In this document: in pieces, positions 13,497-25,297 of the stretch
Layout of the letters: each line of letters opens with the position of its first letter
How positions within the stretch are numbered: the first letter of the stretch is position 1
DNA from: Steroidobacteraceae bacterium
GTDB lineage: Bacteria; Pseudomonadota; Gammaproteobacteria; Steroidobacterales; Steroidobacteraceae
NCBI GenBank assembly: GCA_016844605.1
Contig: JAENJD010000010.1
Location: 1 to 43,902, forward strand
Direction: 5' to 3'
Length of the DNA stretch: 43,902 nt
The notes under the pieces: generated by a model
Told to the model about the DNA's origin: nothing
The model's input: the letters and a program-made list of their open reading frames with translations, nothing else
Database searches by the model: none
Position numbers and translations under genes: made by a program

Positions 13497-14999
13497 ATGG
13501 AAGAGAAACCCGCAACTGACGAAAATGCGCTGATCGCGGAGCGGCGTGCAAAGCTCGCGCGGCTGCGCGAGTCCGGCGGCGCATTTCCGAATGACTTCCG
13601 GCGCGATGCGCTGGCTCACGACCTGCATGCGACCTACGGCAATCGCAGCGATGATTGGCTGGTTGCGAACCCGGTGCGCGTGCGCGTCGCCGGCCGGATG
13701 ATGTTCAAGCGCGTCATGGGCAAGGCGTCATTCGCAAAGCTCCAGGACGGCGGCGGACAGATCCAGCTTTATCTCCAGGCTGAAGCGCTCGGTGCCTCGT
13801 ACGAGGAGTTCAAGGGCTGGGATGTCGGCGACATTGCCGGCGCGCAGGGTGTGTTGATGCGGACCCGCGCGGGTGAACTCTCGGTCCGCGTCGAGTCCGT
13901 CCGTCTGCTCGTCAAGTCGCTGCGGCCCCTGCCGGACAAGTGGCACGGCCTGGCGGACACCGAAACGCGATATCGGCAGCGCTATGTCGACCTGATCGTC
14001 AATGAAACGGCGCGCGGAACATTCAGAACCCGCACTCACATCGTGCGATTCCTGCGTGCGTTCCTGGACGCACTCGACTTTCTAGAGGTCGAGACGCCGA
14101 TGATGCAGCCGATACCCGGCGGAGCGGTCGCCCGGCCATTCATCACCCATCACAATGCGCTTGGCCAGGACATGTACCTGCGCATCGCGCCGGAGCTGTA
14201 CCTGAAGCGCCTGGTGGTCGGCGGATTCGAGCGCGTATACGAAATTAATCGCAATTTCCGCAATGAGGGCCTGTCGACGCAGCACAACCCCGAGTTCACG
14301 ATGCTGGAGTTGTATCAGGCCTATGCGGACTGCGAGGACTTCATGGGCCTGGTCGAGCGCATGATGCAGGGTCTCGCGGACGCGGTTGCCGGTTCGCGCG
14401 AGATCATCTACCAGGGCAGGCGGCTGAATTTCGGCGCGCCATTCGCCAGGCTTTCGGTGGAGCAGGCGATCCTTGCCGGCGATCCGGCGCTCGATCGCGC
14501 GCGAGTGCGCGATATCGCCTATCTCCGCGCGGCCTGCGCCAGGCACGACATCACGCCCGGCAAGGAAGACGGCGCCGGCAAACTGCAGATCGACCTGTTC
14601 GAGAAGACCTGCGAGCATCGGCTCGAGCAGCCGACATTCGTGCATTCGTATCCCGCCGAAGTGTCGCCGCTGGCGCGCAAGCGTGACACCGATCCGTTCG
14701 TGACAGACCGCTTCGAGTTCTTCGTGGATGGGCGCGAGCTCGCCAATGGCTTTTCGGAGTTGAATGACCCTGAGGACCAGGCCGAGCGATTCCGCGCCCA
14801 GGCCGCCCGCAAGAAGGCGGGCGATGAGGAAGCGATGTTCTACGACGCCGACTATGTCCGCGCGCTGGAGTACGGAATGCCGCCCGCCGCGGGACTCGGC
14901 GTCGGCATTGACCGGCTGGTGATGTTGTTGACGGACTCGCCCAGCATCCGGGATGTGCTGTTGTTCCCGCAGCTACGGCAGCAGGCGGAGACCGACTAG
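13497..14999 (+). CDS. lysS: Lysyl-tRNA synthetase, class II
   Basis: [30 protein letters not shown]...[28 protein letters not shown]...[26 protein letters not shown]. Confidence 0.98.
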   Translation: MEEKPATDENALIAERRAKLARLRESGGAFPNDFRRDALAHDLHATYGNRSDDWLVANPVRVRVAGRMMFKRVMGKASFAKLQDGGGQIQLYLQAEALGASYEEFKGWDVGDIAGAQGVLMRTRAGELSVRVESVRLLVKSLRPLPDKWHGLADTETRYRQRYVDLIVNETARGTFRTRTHIVRFLRAFLDALDFLEVETPMMQPIPGGAVARPFITHHNALGQDMYLRIAPELYLKRLVVGGFERVYEINRNFRNEGLSTQHNPEFTMLELYQAYADCEDFMGLVERMMQGLADAVAGSREIIYQGRRLNFGAPFARLSVEQAILAGDPALDRARVRDIAYLRAACARHDITPGKEDGAGKLQIDLFEKTCEHRLEQPTFVHSYPAEVSPLARKRDTDPFVTDRFEFFVDGRELANGFSELNDPEDQAERFRAQAARKKAGDEEAMFYDADYVRALEYGMPPAAGLGVGIDRLVMLLTDSPSIRDVLLFPQLRQQAETD

Positions 15000-15037
15000 C
15001 CGCAGTATTCGATACGCGCGGGTGCGCGGCGTCCTGC

Positions 15038-15931
15038 TCAGCGCCCGGGAGTTCCCTGCGGTGCCGGTATTGAATAGGGCAGGTCGGCCGGCACCAGTTC
15101 CGAGCCGCCGGGCCGGGCCCCCAGCAGCTCGCTGCAGAAGCGCATTTCCGTGACCGCCAGCAATTCCATGCCATGCGGCCCATCGCAGGCAGTGACAACC
15201 TCTGCGGCCCTTGACTCGCCGCTGTAGAGCGCGAGCCCGGGCGGGAAGGGCGCACCGGCAGGCCCTGCATAGCGCAACATGCGGCGCTTGATGCGGCCAA
15301 GGTGCTGGGTGCGAGCGACGATTTCCTGGCCGACGTAGCAGCCCTTTGTAAAGCTGACCGCCGACAGCAGGTCGAGATTCAGCATCTGCGGAATCCAGTT
15401 GCCGGCGGTCTCCGGGTGCACGGTCGGTTCACCATCCTTGATGCAGGCGCGTTCCCAGTCGTCGGGTGAAACCCGATCCGCGTCATGCAGGACCCATTCC
15501 AGTGATGCTGGCGGACCCACCAGCAGCAATCTCTGCGAACCGGCCACCATCACCGTGACGCCTGCGGCTGCGGCTTCCGGCTGCGACCAGGATCCGCCTG
15601 CCGGTGCGACCATCATCCCGGCGACGGCGAGTGCTTGGCTTCGGTCTTCGATTGAAACTTCGGCGCGCAGGACGAAGTTTGATAGACGCGTGATCAGCGG
15701 TGCCGCCAGCGAACGCCGAATGACGATTAATACGATGTCGCCGCGCGAGGCGAGTCGCAGGATCTCGAGGACCCTGCCGTCGCGATCGCAGGCGGCGGCC
15801 AGCAGCCCCGGGTGACGTTCGAGCCCGAGCAGGTCATTCGTCAGCTGTCCCTGCAGAAAGGATCGTGCGTCGCGCCCCGAGACTTCAACGACCGAAAATG
15901 CCGGCAGCAGAGTGCAACGTGAATCGGGCAT
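15038..15931 (-). CDS. ygfZ: tRNA-modifying/folate-binding protein YgfZ (GcvT-like)
   Basis: MPDSRCTLLPAFSVVEVSGRDARSFLQGQLTNDLL... with the YgfZ signature KGCYVGQEIVARTQHLGRIKRRML. ORF-track extension to 16498 is spurious antisense to sdhC. Confidence 0.93.
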   Translation of the reverse strand: MPDSRCTLLPAFSVVEVSGRDARSFLQGQLTNDLLGLERHPGLLAAACDRDGRVLEILRLASRGDIVLIVIRRSLAAPLITRLSNFVLRAEVSIEDRSQALAVAGMMVAPAGGSWSQPEAAAAGVTVMVAGSQRLLLVGPPASLEWVLHDADRVSPDDWERACIKDGEPTVHPETAGNWIPQMLNLDLLSAVSFTKGCYVGQEIVARTQHLGRIKRRMLRYAGPAGAPFPPGLALYSGESRAAEVVTACDGPHGMELLAVTEMRFCSELLGARPGGSELVPADLPYSIPAPQGTPGR

Positions 15932-16015
15932 CGCGACCATCGTAGCGCAGTACATCTGGCCAAAGACGCGGCAAATGGCCTTGGGCAGTGCAATCACGAT
16001 CTGGCAGAATGGAAC

Positions 16016-16414
16016 GTGATGCAAGCCCATCGGCCGTTGTCCCCGCACCTGCAGGTGTACCGCCTTGCGTTCGGGACAGTGCTGTCGGGCCTGCACCGCA
16101 TCTCGGGTGTCGCGCTGTCCGCCGCCAGCCTGCTGCTGGTGGGATGGCTTGTCGCGGCGGCGCGAGGCCCACAGGCCTACGCGATGGCGATCCGGTTCTT
16201 CTCGAGCGTGCCCGTCAAACTCGTACTGGCAGCGGCACTGGCGGCCTTCTGGTATCACCTTTTCGCTGGACTGCGGCACATGGCCTGGGATGCGGGGCTG
16301 GGTTTCGACAAGGCGGTCACCCGGAAAAGCGGCATGACGGTCGTCGCGCTCGCAGTATTGGCGTCGATTCTTACGCTGGTCTTGGCCCGGCGCCTTTTCC
16401 TGGCGGCGCCATGA
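16016..16414 (+). CDS. sdhC: Succinate dehydrogenase cytochrome b556 subunit
   Basis: [36 protein letters not shown]; ...[12 protein letters not shown] heme-binding region. Confidence 0.95.
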   Translation: MMQAHRPLSPHLQVYRLAFGTVLSGLHRISGVALSAASLLLVGWLVAAARGPQAYAMAIRFFSSVPVKLVLAAALAAFWYHLFAGLRHMAWDAGLGFDKAVTRKSGMTVVALAVLASILTLVLARRLFLAAP

Positions 16415-16788
16415 GCGGGCGTTCTCTGCAGGGTGCGGCTGCCACCCGAGCGGACCCGCATGCGACACGCCACTGGCGCAATCAGCGCGTGAGCGCAATC
16501 GCCTTGCTGCTGCTTGGGCCCTGGTTCATTTACAAGCTGCTGATGCTGCCGGCGCTGGATTATGCGACCGTGACCGCGTGGATCGCCGAGCCGCTGCAGG
16601 CGCTCTTGCTGCTGCTATTCGCCTGGAGCACGCTGTGGCATTCGGCACTCGGCGTGCAGGTGGTGGTCGACGACTATGTTGGCGGTCGCTTGAACGTCCC
16701 GACGGTGCGATTCCTGCAGGTGGCACATGGGGCGGCGGCCATCGCGGTCGGCTGGTCGATCTGGATGATTGCCCTGGGCGGCGCATGA
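16411..16788 (+). CDS. sdhD: Succinate dehydrogenase hydrophobic membrane anchor subunit
   Basis: Three hydrophobic helices; [23 protein letters not shown]...[20 protein letters not shown] overlap with sdhC. Confidence 0.93.
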   Translation: MSGRSLQGAAATRADPHATRHWRNQRVSAIALLLLGPWFIYKLLMLPALDYATVTAWIAEPLQALLLLLFAWSTLWHSALGVQVVVDDYVGGRLNVPTVRFLQVAHGAAAIAVGWSIWMIALGGA

Positions 16789-18569
16789 AGGCCTACGAAC
16801 TGGTCGAGCATCAATTCGACGTCATCGTGGTCGGCGCCGGCGGCGCCGGATTGCGCGCGACCATGAGTCTTGCGGAGGCGGGGCTCGCCACCGCATGCAT
16901 CACCAAGGTGTTCCCGACCCGCAGCCACACGGTGGCGGCGCAGGGTGGCATCAGTGCGGCGCTCGGCAACATGGGAGAGGACGACTGGCGCTTCCACTTC
17001 TACGACACGATCAAGGGCTCGGACTGGCTCGGTGACCAGGATGCGATCGAATTCATGTGCAAGGAAGCGCCCGCGGCCGTCATCGAGCTCGAGCATTTCG
17101 GATTGCCATTCTCGCGAACCGAGGACGGGCGGATCTACCAGCGGCCATTCGGCGGCATGACCACGAACTACGGCAAGGGAATCGCGCAGCGTACCTGCGC
17201 CGCCGCGGATCGCACCGGTCACGCGATGCTGCACACGCTCTACCAGCAATGCCTCCGGCACGAAGCGAATTTCTTCATCGAGTTCTTCGCGATCGACCTG
17301 ATCATGGAAAGCGGCGAATGCCGCGGCGTGCTGGCGCTCGACATGGCGACCGGCACGATGCACCGGTTCCTGGCGCAGGCGACGATCCTCGCCACCGGCG
17401 GCTACGGCCGCACCTATTTTTCCTGCACATCGGCGCACACCTGCACCGGCGATGGCGGCGGCATGGCACTGCGCGCCGGTTTGCCTTTGCAGGACATGGA
17501 ATTCGTGCAGTTTCATCCGACCGGGATCTACGGTGCCGGCTGCCTGATCACCGAGGGCGTGCGTGGCGAGGGCGGCATCCTGCGGAATTCCGCGGGCGAG
17601 CGGTTCATGGAACGATACGCGCCGAATGCCAAGGATCTGGCCTCGCGCGACGTGGTCAGCCGCGCCATGACGATCGAGATCCGCGAGGGCCGCGGGGTCG
17701 GTCCCGAGCGCGATCACCTGTTCCTGCACCTCGAGCATCTCGGCGCCGACGTGATCCTGAAGCGGCTGCCAGGAATTGCCGAAACCGCGATGATCTTCGC
17801 GGGAGTCGACGTGACCCGCGCACCGATTCCGGTGCTGCCCACCGCGCACTACAACATGGGTGGAATTCCCTGCAATATTCACGGCGAAGTGCTGACCGTC
17901 CGGAATGGCGATCCGGAATCCGTCGTGCCGGGCCTGATGGCGATCGGTGAAGCGGCCTGCGTCTCGGTGCACGGTGCAAACCGGCTTGGCTCGAACTCGC
18001 TGCTGGATCTGGTCGTCTTTGGGCGGGCGGCGGCCGCGCGTTGCTCGGCCATCCTGAAACCGGGAGTGACTCGCGGCATGCCTGCGGCCCAGGCGACAGA
18101 TCCGGTGCTTGCGCGCTTCGATCGCGTCCGCCATGCCGGTGGCAGCCGGCCGACCGCTGCAATCCGGGAGGAGATGCAGCGCGGCATGCAGCTTGACGCC
18201 GCCGTCTTCCGCAGCGGCAGCAGCCTTGCCGATGGCTGCAGACGCCTTGCGCAGACCTTCGAGTCATTCTCAGAACTGCGTATTTCCGACCGCTCACTCG
18301 TATTCAACACCGACCTGATCGAGGCGCTCGAGCTGGACAACCTCCTGCGGCAGGCCGTGGCGACAATCCACTCGGCGGGGAATCGGACCGAAAGCCGCGG
18401 CGCGCATGCCCGGGAGGATTTCCCCAAGCGCGACGACGCCAATTGGTTGAAGCACTCCCTTGCATGGGTCACAGACGATGGTGCGGTGCGATTTGACTAT
18501 CGCCCGGTGCACCTGAACACACTGACTGGCGACGTGGACGCGATACCGCCGCGCGCCAGGACCTACTAA
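16785..18569 (+). CDS. sdhA: Succinate dehydrogenase flavoprotein subunit
   Basis: [79 protein letters not shown]. Start at ATG 16785 (ORF-track start 16578 lies inside sdhD). Confidence 0.98.
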   Translation: MKAYELVEHQFDVIVVGAGGAGLRATMSLAEAGLATACITKVFPTRSHTVAAQGGISAALGNMGEDDWRFHFYDTIKGSDWLGDQDAIEFMCKEAPAAVIELEHFGLPFSRTEDGRIYQRPFGGMTTNYGKGIAQRTCAAADRTGHAMLHTLYQQCLRHEANFFIEFFAIDLIMESGECRGVLALDMATGTMHRFLAQATILATGGYGRTYFSCTSAHTCTGDGGGMALRAGLPLQDMEFVQFHPTGIYGAGCLITEGVRGEGGILRNSAGERFMERYAPNAKDLASRDVVSRAMTIEIREGRGVGPERDHLFLHLEHLGADVILKRLPGIAETAMIFAGVDVTRAPIPVLPTAHYNMGGIPCNIHGEVLTVRNGDPESVVPGLMAIGEAACVSVHGANRLGSNSLLDLVVFGRAAAARCSAILKPGVTRGMPAAQATDPVLARFDRVRHAGGSRPTAAIREEMQRGMQLDAAVFRSGSSLADGCRRLAQTFESFSELRISDRSLVFNTDLIEALELDNLLRQAVATIHSAGNRTESRGAHAREDFPKRDDANWLKHSLAWVTDDGAVRFDYRPVHLNTLTGDVDAIPPRARTY

Positions 18570-18590
18570 GGAAATATTGGAGCACGCCGG

Positions 18591-19379
18591 ATGGTTCAGT
18601 TCGTGTTGCCCGCGAAATCCCGCTACAAGGATCAGCCCGGCCGCCATTTCCCGGCGCCGCCGGCAGCGAAGCGCGTTCGCCGATTCCGCATCTATCGCTT
18701 CGATCCCGATTCCGGCCGGCCGCCTTGTGTCGACACTTTCGATGTCGATCTCGACCGCTGCGGGCCGATGGTTCTCGACGCACTCATCAAGATCAAGAAT
18801 GAGATCGATTCGACACTGACATTCCGGCGTTCATGCCGCGAAGGGATCTGCGGTTCCTGCGCGATGAATATCGACGGGCTCAATACGCTCGCCTGCACCT
18901 GCCCGATCGAACCGAAGGGCGCGGAGTGCCGGATCTTTCCGTTGCCTCACCTGCCGGTCATCAAGGACCTGGTGCCGGACCTGACGCTTTTTTATGAGCA
19001 GTACGCCTCGGTGAAACCGTGGCTGCAGACCCGCGAGCCTGCGCCCGCCGGGCGCGAGCGGACACAGTCGCCGCGCGACCAGGAACTCGTCGACCGGCCA
19101 TCAGCCTGCATCCTCTGCGCCTGCTGCTCGACCAGCTGTCCGAGCTACTGGTGGAACAGCGACCGCTACCTGGGTCCCGCGGCCTTGCTCGCTGCCTACC
19201 GCTGGATCGTGGATACGCGCGATGAAACCGGGGGCGAGCGGCTCGATCAGCTGCAGGATTCATTCCGGCTCTACCGCTGCCACACGATCATGAATTGCGT
19301 CGAGGCCTGTCCCAAGGACCTCAATCCCGCGCGGGCAATCGCCGACATCAAGCGCAGGCTGGCCAGTCGTGACGATTGA
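18591..19379 (+). CDS. sdhB: Succinate dehydrogenase iron-sulfur subunit
   Basis: [58 protein letters not shown]. Confidence 0.98.
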   Translation: MVQFVLPAKSRYKDQPGRHFPAPPAAKRVRRFRIYRFDPDSGRPPCVDTFDVDLDRCGPMVLDALIKIKNEIDSTLTFRRSCREGICGSCAMNIDGLNTLACTCPIEPKGAECRIFPLPHLPVIKDLVPDLTLFYEQYASVKPWLQTREPAPAGRERTQSPRDQELVDRPSACILCACCSTSCPSYWWNSDRYLGPAALLAAYRWIVDTRDETGGERLDQLQDSFRLYRCHTIMNCVEACPKDLNPARAIADIKRRLASRDD

Positions 19380-19632
19380 CGCCGGCGTGCCGGAAGTCAC
19401 CCCGGGTGACCTGCGGTGGCGATGCCGTCGTGGCATGCGGGAGCTCGACCTGCTGCTAAGCCGCTGGCTCGATCGCAGCTGGGAAGCGGCCGGCGCAGAC
19501 AGCCGTGCCGCATTCCTGCGCATCCTGGAGGAGCCCGATCCGCAGCTCGCCGACTGGTTGTTGCACGGTCACCGCCCTGACGATCAGCCGATCGCGACAC
19601 TGCTCGATGACATCGTTTCCCGTCGAATGTGA
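19369..19632 (+). CDS. sdhE: FAD assembly factor SdhE (YgfY/CptB)
   Basis: [21 protein letters not shown] contains the RGxxE motif; adjacent to sdhB; about 87 aa. Confidence 0.93.
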   Translation: MTIDAGVPEVTPGDLRWRCRRGMRELDLLLSRWLDRSWEAAGADSRAAFLRILEEPDPQLADWLLHGHRPDDQPIATLLDDIVSRRM

Positions 19633-20020
19633 GCCACGGCCGGAGCCGCGGCTGGCTGCAGCCGCCTTGTTGCTGCATGTCTCGGCTGCCGCGTTGCCCT
19701 GGGCCAGTCGCTGCCCGGGCTGGCTCGCAGTCCCATTGTCGGTGTTCGCGCTCGCTTCCTTCGCCGCGACGCTCGCGCGCCTTCCGGGTCTCCATTGCCG
19801 CCTCCAGGGTCTCGCCGTCCGTGGGGCTGACTGGCGGGTGCGGTATGCCGGTGATGCCTGCGCATGGCCCGCCCGGGTTGGCAGTGGAACCCGGGTTTAT
19901 GCCGGGCTGATCGTGCTCGACCTGGTGGCGGGGCCCGGGCGCGTGGGGTGGCTGCTGACGCGCCGGGCGATGGATTCCGGTCAATTCCGTCACCTGAAAG
20001 CCCGGCTGCGCCTGGCTTGA
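19607..20020 (+). CDS. YgfX-like (CptA-like) membrane protein
   Basis: N-terminal hydrophobic hairpin, C-terminal LLTRRAMDSGQFRHLKARLRL resembling the YgfX ending; follows sdhE with out-of-frame overlap. Start ATG 19607 inferred. Confidence 0.7.
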   Translation: MTSFPVECEPRPEPRLAAAALLLHVSAAALPWASRCPGWLAVPLSVFALASFAATLARLPGLHCRLQGLAVRGADWRVRYAGDACAWPARVGSGTRVYAGLIVLDLVAGPGRVGWLLTRRAMDSGQFRHLKARLRLA

Positions 20021-20026
20021 TAGAAT
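20021..20026 (+). promoter_or_regulatory. Candidate extended -10 (TGA-TAGAAT) upstream of rpoE
   Basis: TG at 20018-20019 followed by TAGAAT; no clear -35 hexamer. Confidence 0.3.
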
Positions 20027-20150
20027 CCTCAGTCTGGATCACATCAAGGAGGCAATAGGCGCTGCCACCGCTGGCCCCGTCGAACTAATGGGGGGCCTGC
20101 CGGTCATACCCGGCGTGACGGCAGTAGGGACAGCGCTGATCGTCGAGCCA

Positions 20151-20753
20151 ATGCGGGCTGAAGCAGGCGATATTGCGCTTGTCCGTCGGGTGCAGAAGGG
20201 CGACAAGTCGGCCTTCGATGCGCTCGTGCTGAAGTATCAGCACAAGGTACTGAAGCTGGTGCAACGTTACGTGCGCAATCCGGCGGACGCCGAGGACATC
20301 GCGCAGGAAGCCTTCATCAAGGCTTATCGCGCATTGCCGGCGTTTCGCGGCGACAGTGCTTTCTACACTTGGCTGTACCGGATCGCGATCAATACGGCCA
20401 AGAACGCACTGGTTGCGAACCGGCGCCGGCCGATTTCCTACGACCTTGATCCGCAGGACGGATCGCAGGCCCAGGTTCATGCCCGGCTGGCGGATGCGGA
20501 GACGCCGGAGGCACTTGCGCTGACCGAGGAGATCCGCCGGACTGTCAATGAAGCCATCGAGGCACTACCGGACGATCTGCGACTCGCAATCGTGCTGCGC
20601 GAACTCGAGGGCCTGAGCTACGAGGACATTGCAAAGACGATGGAATGCCCAGTCGGAACCGTGCGCTCGAGAATCTTCAGGGCACGCGAAGCGATCGATC
20701 GCAGCTTGCGCGAGGTATTCGACGGCGGTCTGGGCCGGATCGGAGATTCCTGA
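20151..20753 (+). CDS. rpoE: RNA polymerase sigma factor RpoE (AlgU/sigma-E type ECF)
   Basis: IALVRRVQKGDKSAFDALVLKYQHKVLKLVQRYVRNPADAEDIAQEAFIKAYRALPAFRGDSAFYTWLYRIAINTAKNAL; followed by rseA/rseB. Start uncertain (alternative 20088). Confidence 0.95.
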   Translation: MRAEAGDIALVRRVQKGDKSAFDALVLKYQHKVLKLVQRYVRNPADAEDIAQEAFIKAYRALPAFRGDSAFYTWLYRIAINTAKNALVANRRRPISYDLDPQDGSQAQVHARLADAETPEALALTEEIRRTVNEAIEALPDDLRLAIVLRELEGLSYEDIAKTMECPVGTVRSRIFRAREAIDRSLREVFDGGLGRIGDS

Positions 20754-21401
20754 ATGACTGAACGCATCAAGGAACAACTTTCGGCGTTTCTGGACGGCGA
20801 ACTGCCGGAGCCGGAATCGGCGCTTTTGCTGAAGCGGCTGGAGCGCGACGACGACCTGCGCGCGGCGCTGTCGCGTTACTCGCTGATCGGCGCAGTGATG
20901 CGCAGCGATGGCGACGTGCCCGCTGCGCGCCAGGTGGCCGCGCGCGTCAGTGCTGCCATCGCGCGTGAACCGGCCGGCCGCATGGCGGCCGCCAGGTTCC
21001 GCTCTGCGGCGCTCATGCGGCCGCTGACGGGTCTCGCAGTGGCCGCGGGTGTCGCGGCGCTCGCGCTCTTGCTGATGCAGCGCTTCGATACGGAGCAACC
21101 CTTGCGACCCGAGCCGGTCCTGGCACAGGTCGCGGATGCGCCTGTCGAGCCTGTGATGGTTGCCGCGGATCCGGCTGAGACGCCTTCCCGCACATACACG
21201 ACGCCTGCCGCAGCCGATGGGCCGGGCAGCCTGCCTGCGGCACAGTTCGCCAACTATCTCGTGGCGCATAGCAGCTATGCCTCGCCGTTGGTCCGCAGCA
21301 GTGTCGTGACCGGCCTGATCGCGGCGCCTCAGGAATTGCCCCCCCGGGAAATGGCAGGGAGCGACACGCAGGCACCAGAGAGTGCCCAGGCCGCCCAGTG
21401 A
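20754..21401 (+). CDS. rseA: Anti-sigma-E factor RseA (MucA-like)
   Basis: Short cytosolic domain ERIKEQLSAFLDGELPEPESALLLKRLERDDDLRAALSRYSLIGAVMR, single TM (LTGLAVAAGVAALALLLM), position after rpoE. Confidence 0.9.
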   Translation: MTERIKEQLSAFLDGELPEPESALLLKRLERDDDLRAALSRYSLIGAVMRSDGDVPAARQVAARVSAAIAREPAGRMAAARFRSAALMRPLTGLAVAAGVAALALLLMQRFDTEQPLRPEPVLAQVADAPVEPVMVAADPAETPSRTYTTPAAADGPGSLPAAQFANYLVAHSSYASPLVRSSVVTGLIAAPQELPPREMAGSDTQAPESAQAAQ

Positions 21402-22360
21402 ACATTTCTCGCGCATTGACGTCGATCGCGCTCTTTGTCGCGTTGCCCGCCGCGGCGGACGAGGGCCAGGAATGGCTCGATCGAATGGCCGGCGCGCTTG
21501 CCGGCACCAGTTATGCCGGCGAGTTTGTCTGCGAGTCAGCCGGGCGCGCGGAGAGTCTGCGCATCGTGCACCGGGTCCGTGACGGCGTCGTCGCGGAGCG
21601 CCTGGTTTCACTGTCCGGCAACGGGCGCGAATTGATCCGGGACGGCGACGAGATCGTCGTCTATCTCCCCGACCAGAAGCTCGCGATCATCGAGCGGCGA
21701 CCGGCTGGCAGTGACCTGATGGGAGCCCTGCCTCAGTTTGGCGGTGAATTCCGTCCCTGGTATGAAGTCAGTTACGTCGGACGCGAAGCCGCGCTACTCG
21801 GTCCCGCGGCAGTCGTCGTGGTGCGGCCGCGGGACGGCTACCGATTCGGCTATCGCCTGTGGATCGATGAAGCGACCCATATGCCGGTACGAAGCGAATT
21901 GTCGGACGCCGCCAGCCGCGTCATCGAGCGAGTGCGCTTCACGCGACTCGAACTCGACGATGCGATTGCGGATGCGGCTTTCGAACCCAGACTCGACCGC
22001 TCCAAGCTGCGCTGGGTTCGCCAGGCGTCGCAGTCGACGGATGTAGCACCCGCCTGGCACGCGGCGCAGATGCCCCCCGGATTTCGCCTGTCGGTCAGCG
22101 GGCTGCAGGCCATGGCTGGCACCAGCTCGCCAGTCAGCCATCTGGTCTTTTCCGACGGTCTTGCCTCGGTATCGGTGTTCATCGAGACGCCGGCACCAGG
22201 CGCGGCGCCGGTCACTGGATCCGGGCGTTCCGGCGTTGCGTCGGCATTCTCGACGATTGTCCAGGGTCATCAGGTCACGGTGGTCGGCGAAGTGCCGCCG
22301 GACACGTTGAAATACATCGCCACCGGTCTGACGCCCACGGCACCGGATCCCGGCCGCTGA
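21398..22360 (+). CDS. rseB: Sigma-E regulatory protein RseB (MucB)
   Basis: Signal peptide, then EWLDRMAGALAGTSYAGEFVCESAGRAESLRIVHRVRDGVVAERLVSLSGNGRELIRDGDEIVVYLPDQK; GTGA overlap with rseA. Confidence 0.92.
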   Translation: MNISRALTSIALFVALPAAADEGQEWLDRMAGALAGTSYAGEFVCESAGRAESLRIVHRVRDGVVAERLVSLSGNGRELIRDGDEIVVYLPDQKLAIIERRPAGSDLMGALPQFGGEFRPWYEVSYVGREAALLGPAAVVVVRPRDGYRFGYRLWIDEATHMPVRSELSDAASRVIERVRFTRLELDDAIADAAFEPRLDRSKLRWVRQASQSTDVAPAWHAAQMPPGFRLSVSGLQAMAGTSSPVSHLVFSDGLASVSVFIETPAPGAAPVTGSGRSGVASAFSTIVQGHQVTVVGEVPPDTLKYIATGLTPTAPDPGR

Positions 22361-22620
22361 GCGACCCGCCTGCCGCAATTCCAGGGCCGCGGTTTGTAGT
22401 CTACAGCCGCGAGGATTGCCCGCTATGCGACGATTTCATCGCCAAGCTGATGCGTCAGCTCGCGCCATTCGCGGAGTGCGTTGACATTCGCGACGTCGAT
22501 GCGGATCCGCTGACACGCCGGCGTTTCGGCCCGAAGATTCCGGTGCTCACCGTGGATGGCAGTCTGGTTTGCCATGGCCAGCTCGACACCGCGGCGGTCG
22601 CGCGATTGCTCGCGCGCTGA
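22357..22620 (+). CDS. Glutaredoxin-like (DUF836) thiol protein; apparent CTG start
   Basis: Translation LSDPPAAIPGPRFVVYSREDCPLCDDFIAKLMRQLAPFAECVDIRDVDADPLTRRRFGPKIPVLTVDGSLVCHGQLDTAAVARLLAR*: CxxC (CPLC) and KIPVL cis-Pro region. No in-frame ATG/GTG/TTG near the 5' end; the CTG overlaps the rseB stop (CTGA). Confidence 0.8.
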   Translation: MSDPPAAIPGPRFVVYSREDCPLCDDFIAKLMRQLAPFAECVDIRDVDADPLTRRRFGPKIPVLTVDGSLVCHGQLDTAAVARLLAR

Positions 22621-22643
22621 GCGGCCCCGCCACCGCGCACTGC

Positions 22644-22649
22644 TATAAT
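22644..22649 (+). promoter_or_regulatory. Candidate extended -10 promoter (TGC-TATAAT) for lepA
   Basis: Perfect TATAAT preceded by TGC, 51 nt upstream of the lepA ATG, in the only sizeable intergenic gap of this stretch. Confidence 0.6.
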
Positions 22650-22659
22650 CAAAAATTCC

Positions 22660-22676
22660 CCGGACCGCTTGTCCGG
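22660..22676 (+). other. Small hairpin in the predicted lepA 5' leader
   Basis: CCGGAC-CGCTT-GTCCGG, perfect 6-bp stem. Confidence 0.6.
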
Positions 22677-22699
22677 CAACAGAGCGGCCGGTCCCCTTG

Positions 22700-24487
<1,788 letters not shown>

Positions 24488-24497
24488 ATCGCGGAGA

Positions 24498-25286
24498 GTG
24501 ACGATGGTGTTCGATTTTTCGTTCCTGCTGGTGGCGCTGGCGTTGGTCACCGGCCTTGTCTGGGGTGTGGATCGCTGGATCTTCGCGCCGCTCCGCGCCG
24601 CGCGCGGGCATGCAAAGGAACCGCTGCTGGTCGATTACTCGCGCTCGTTCTTTCCGGTAATCGTGATCGTGCTGGTGCTCCGCTCGTTCCTGTACGAGCC
24701 ATTCCGGATCCCGTCGGACTCCATGATGCCGACATTGGTCCAGGGCGATTTCATTTTCGTCAACAAGTGGCGCTATGGCCTGCGTCTCCCGGTCGCCAAC
24801 TGGAAAATGCTCAGCATCGGCGCGCCGGTACGTGGTGACGTGATGGTATTCCGCAAGCCCACCGATCGGTCACTGGTGCTCATCAAGAGACTTGTGGGCC
24901 TGCCCGGCGACATGATTCGCGTGACCGGCACGCAGATCTACGTGAACGGTACGCCATTGCGGATTACGCCCGGCGAGTTGTATTCCGGACCCAAGAACGA
25001 GCAGTATCCGTTCTCGCGGGTGGGCGAGGAGCAGTTTGACGGCGCAAGGCACGCCATCATGCTGGACCCGGTACGACCCGGAATGGAAGGGGAGTGGCGC
25101 GTGCCGGAAGGCCATTTCTTCATGATGGGTGATAATCGCAACAACAGCCGTGACAGCCGTTTTTCCGATGTCGGCTTTGTGCCGCAAGAGAATGTCATCG
25201 GCAAGGCGGAGGCGATCTGGCTGTCATTCAACCCCGAGCCAGGCTCGATCCTGCTCTGGGAACGCATGGGAACCGGAATTCGGTAA
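24498..25286 (+). CDS. lepB: Signal peptidase I
   Basis: FLYEPFRIPSDSMMPTLVQGDFIFVNKWRYGLRLP; DVMVFRKPTDRSLVLIKRLVGLPGD; MMGDNRNNSRDSRFSDVGFVP. Confidence 0.97.
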   Translation: MTMVFDFSFLLVALALVTGLVWGVDRWIFAPLRAARGHAKEPLLVDYSRSFFPVIVIVLVLRSFLYEPFRIPSDSMMPTLVQGDFIFVNKWRYGLRLPVANWKMLSIGAPVRGDVMVFRKPTDRSLVLIKRLVGLPGDMIRVTGTQIYVNGTPLRITPGELYSGPKNEQYPFSRVGEEQFDGARHAIMLDPVRPGMEGEWRVPEGHFFMMGDNRNNSRDSRFSDVGFVPQENVIGKAEAIWLSFNPEPGSILLWERMGTGIR

Positions 25287-25297
25287 GGAGGCGGGAT

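Noticed and set aside
15932-16498. N-terminal extension of ygfZ across sdhC
   Set aside because: Overlaps divergent sdhC; YgfZ homology begins at MPDSRCTLLPAF.
16674-18134. 486-aa minus-strand ORF antisense to sdhA
   Set aside because: Mirror-frame artefact of high GC; sdhA is clearly the coding frame.
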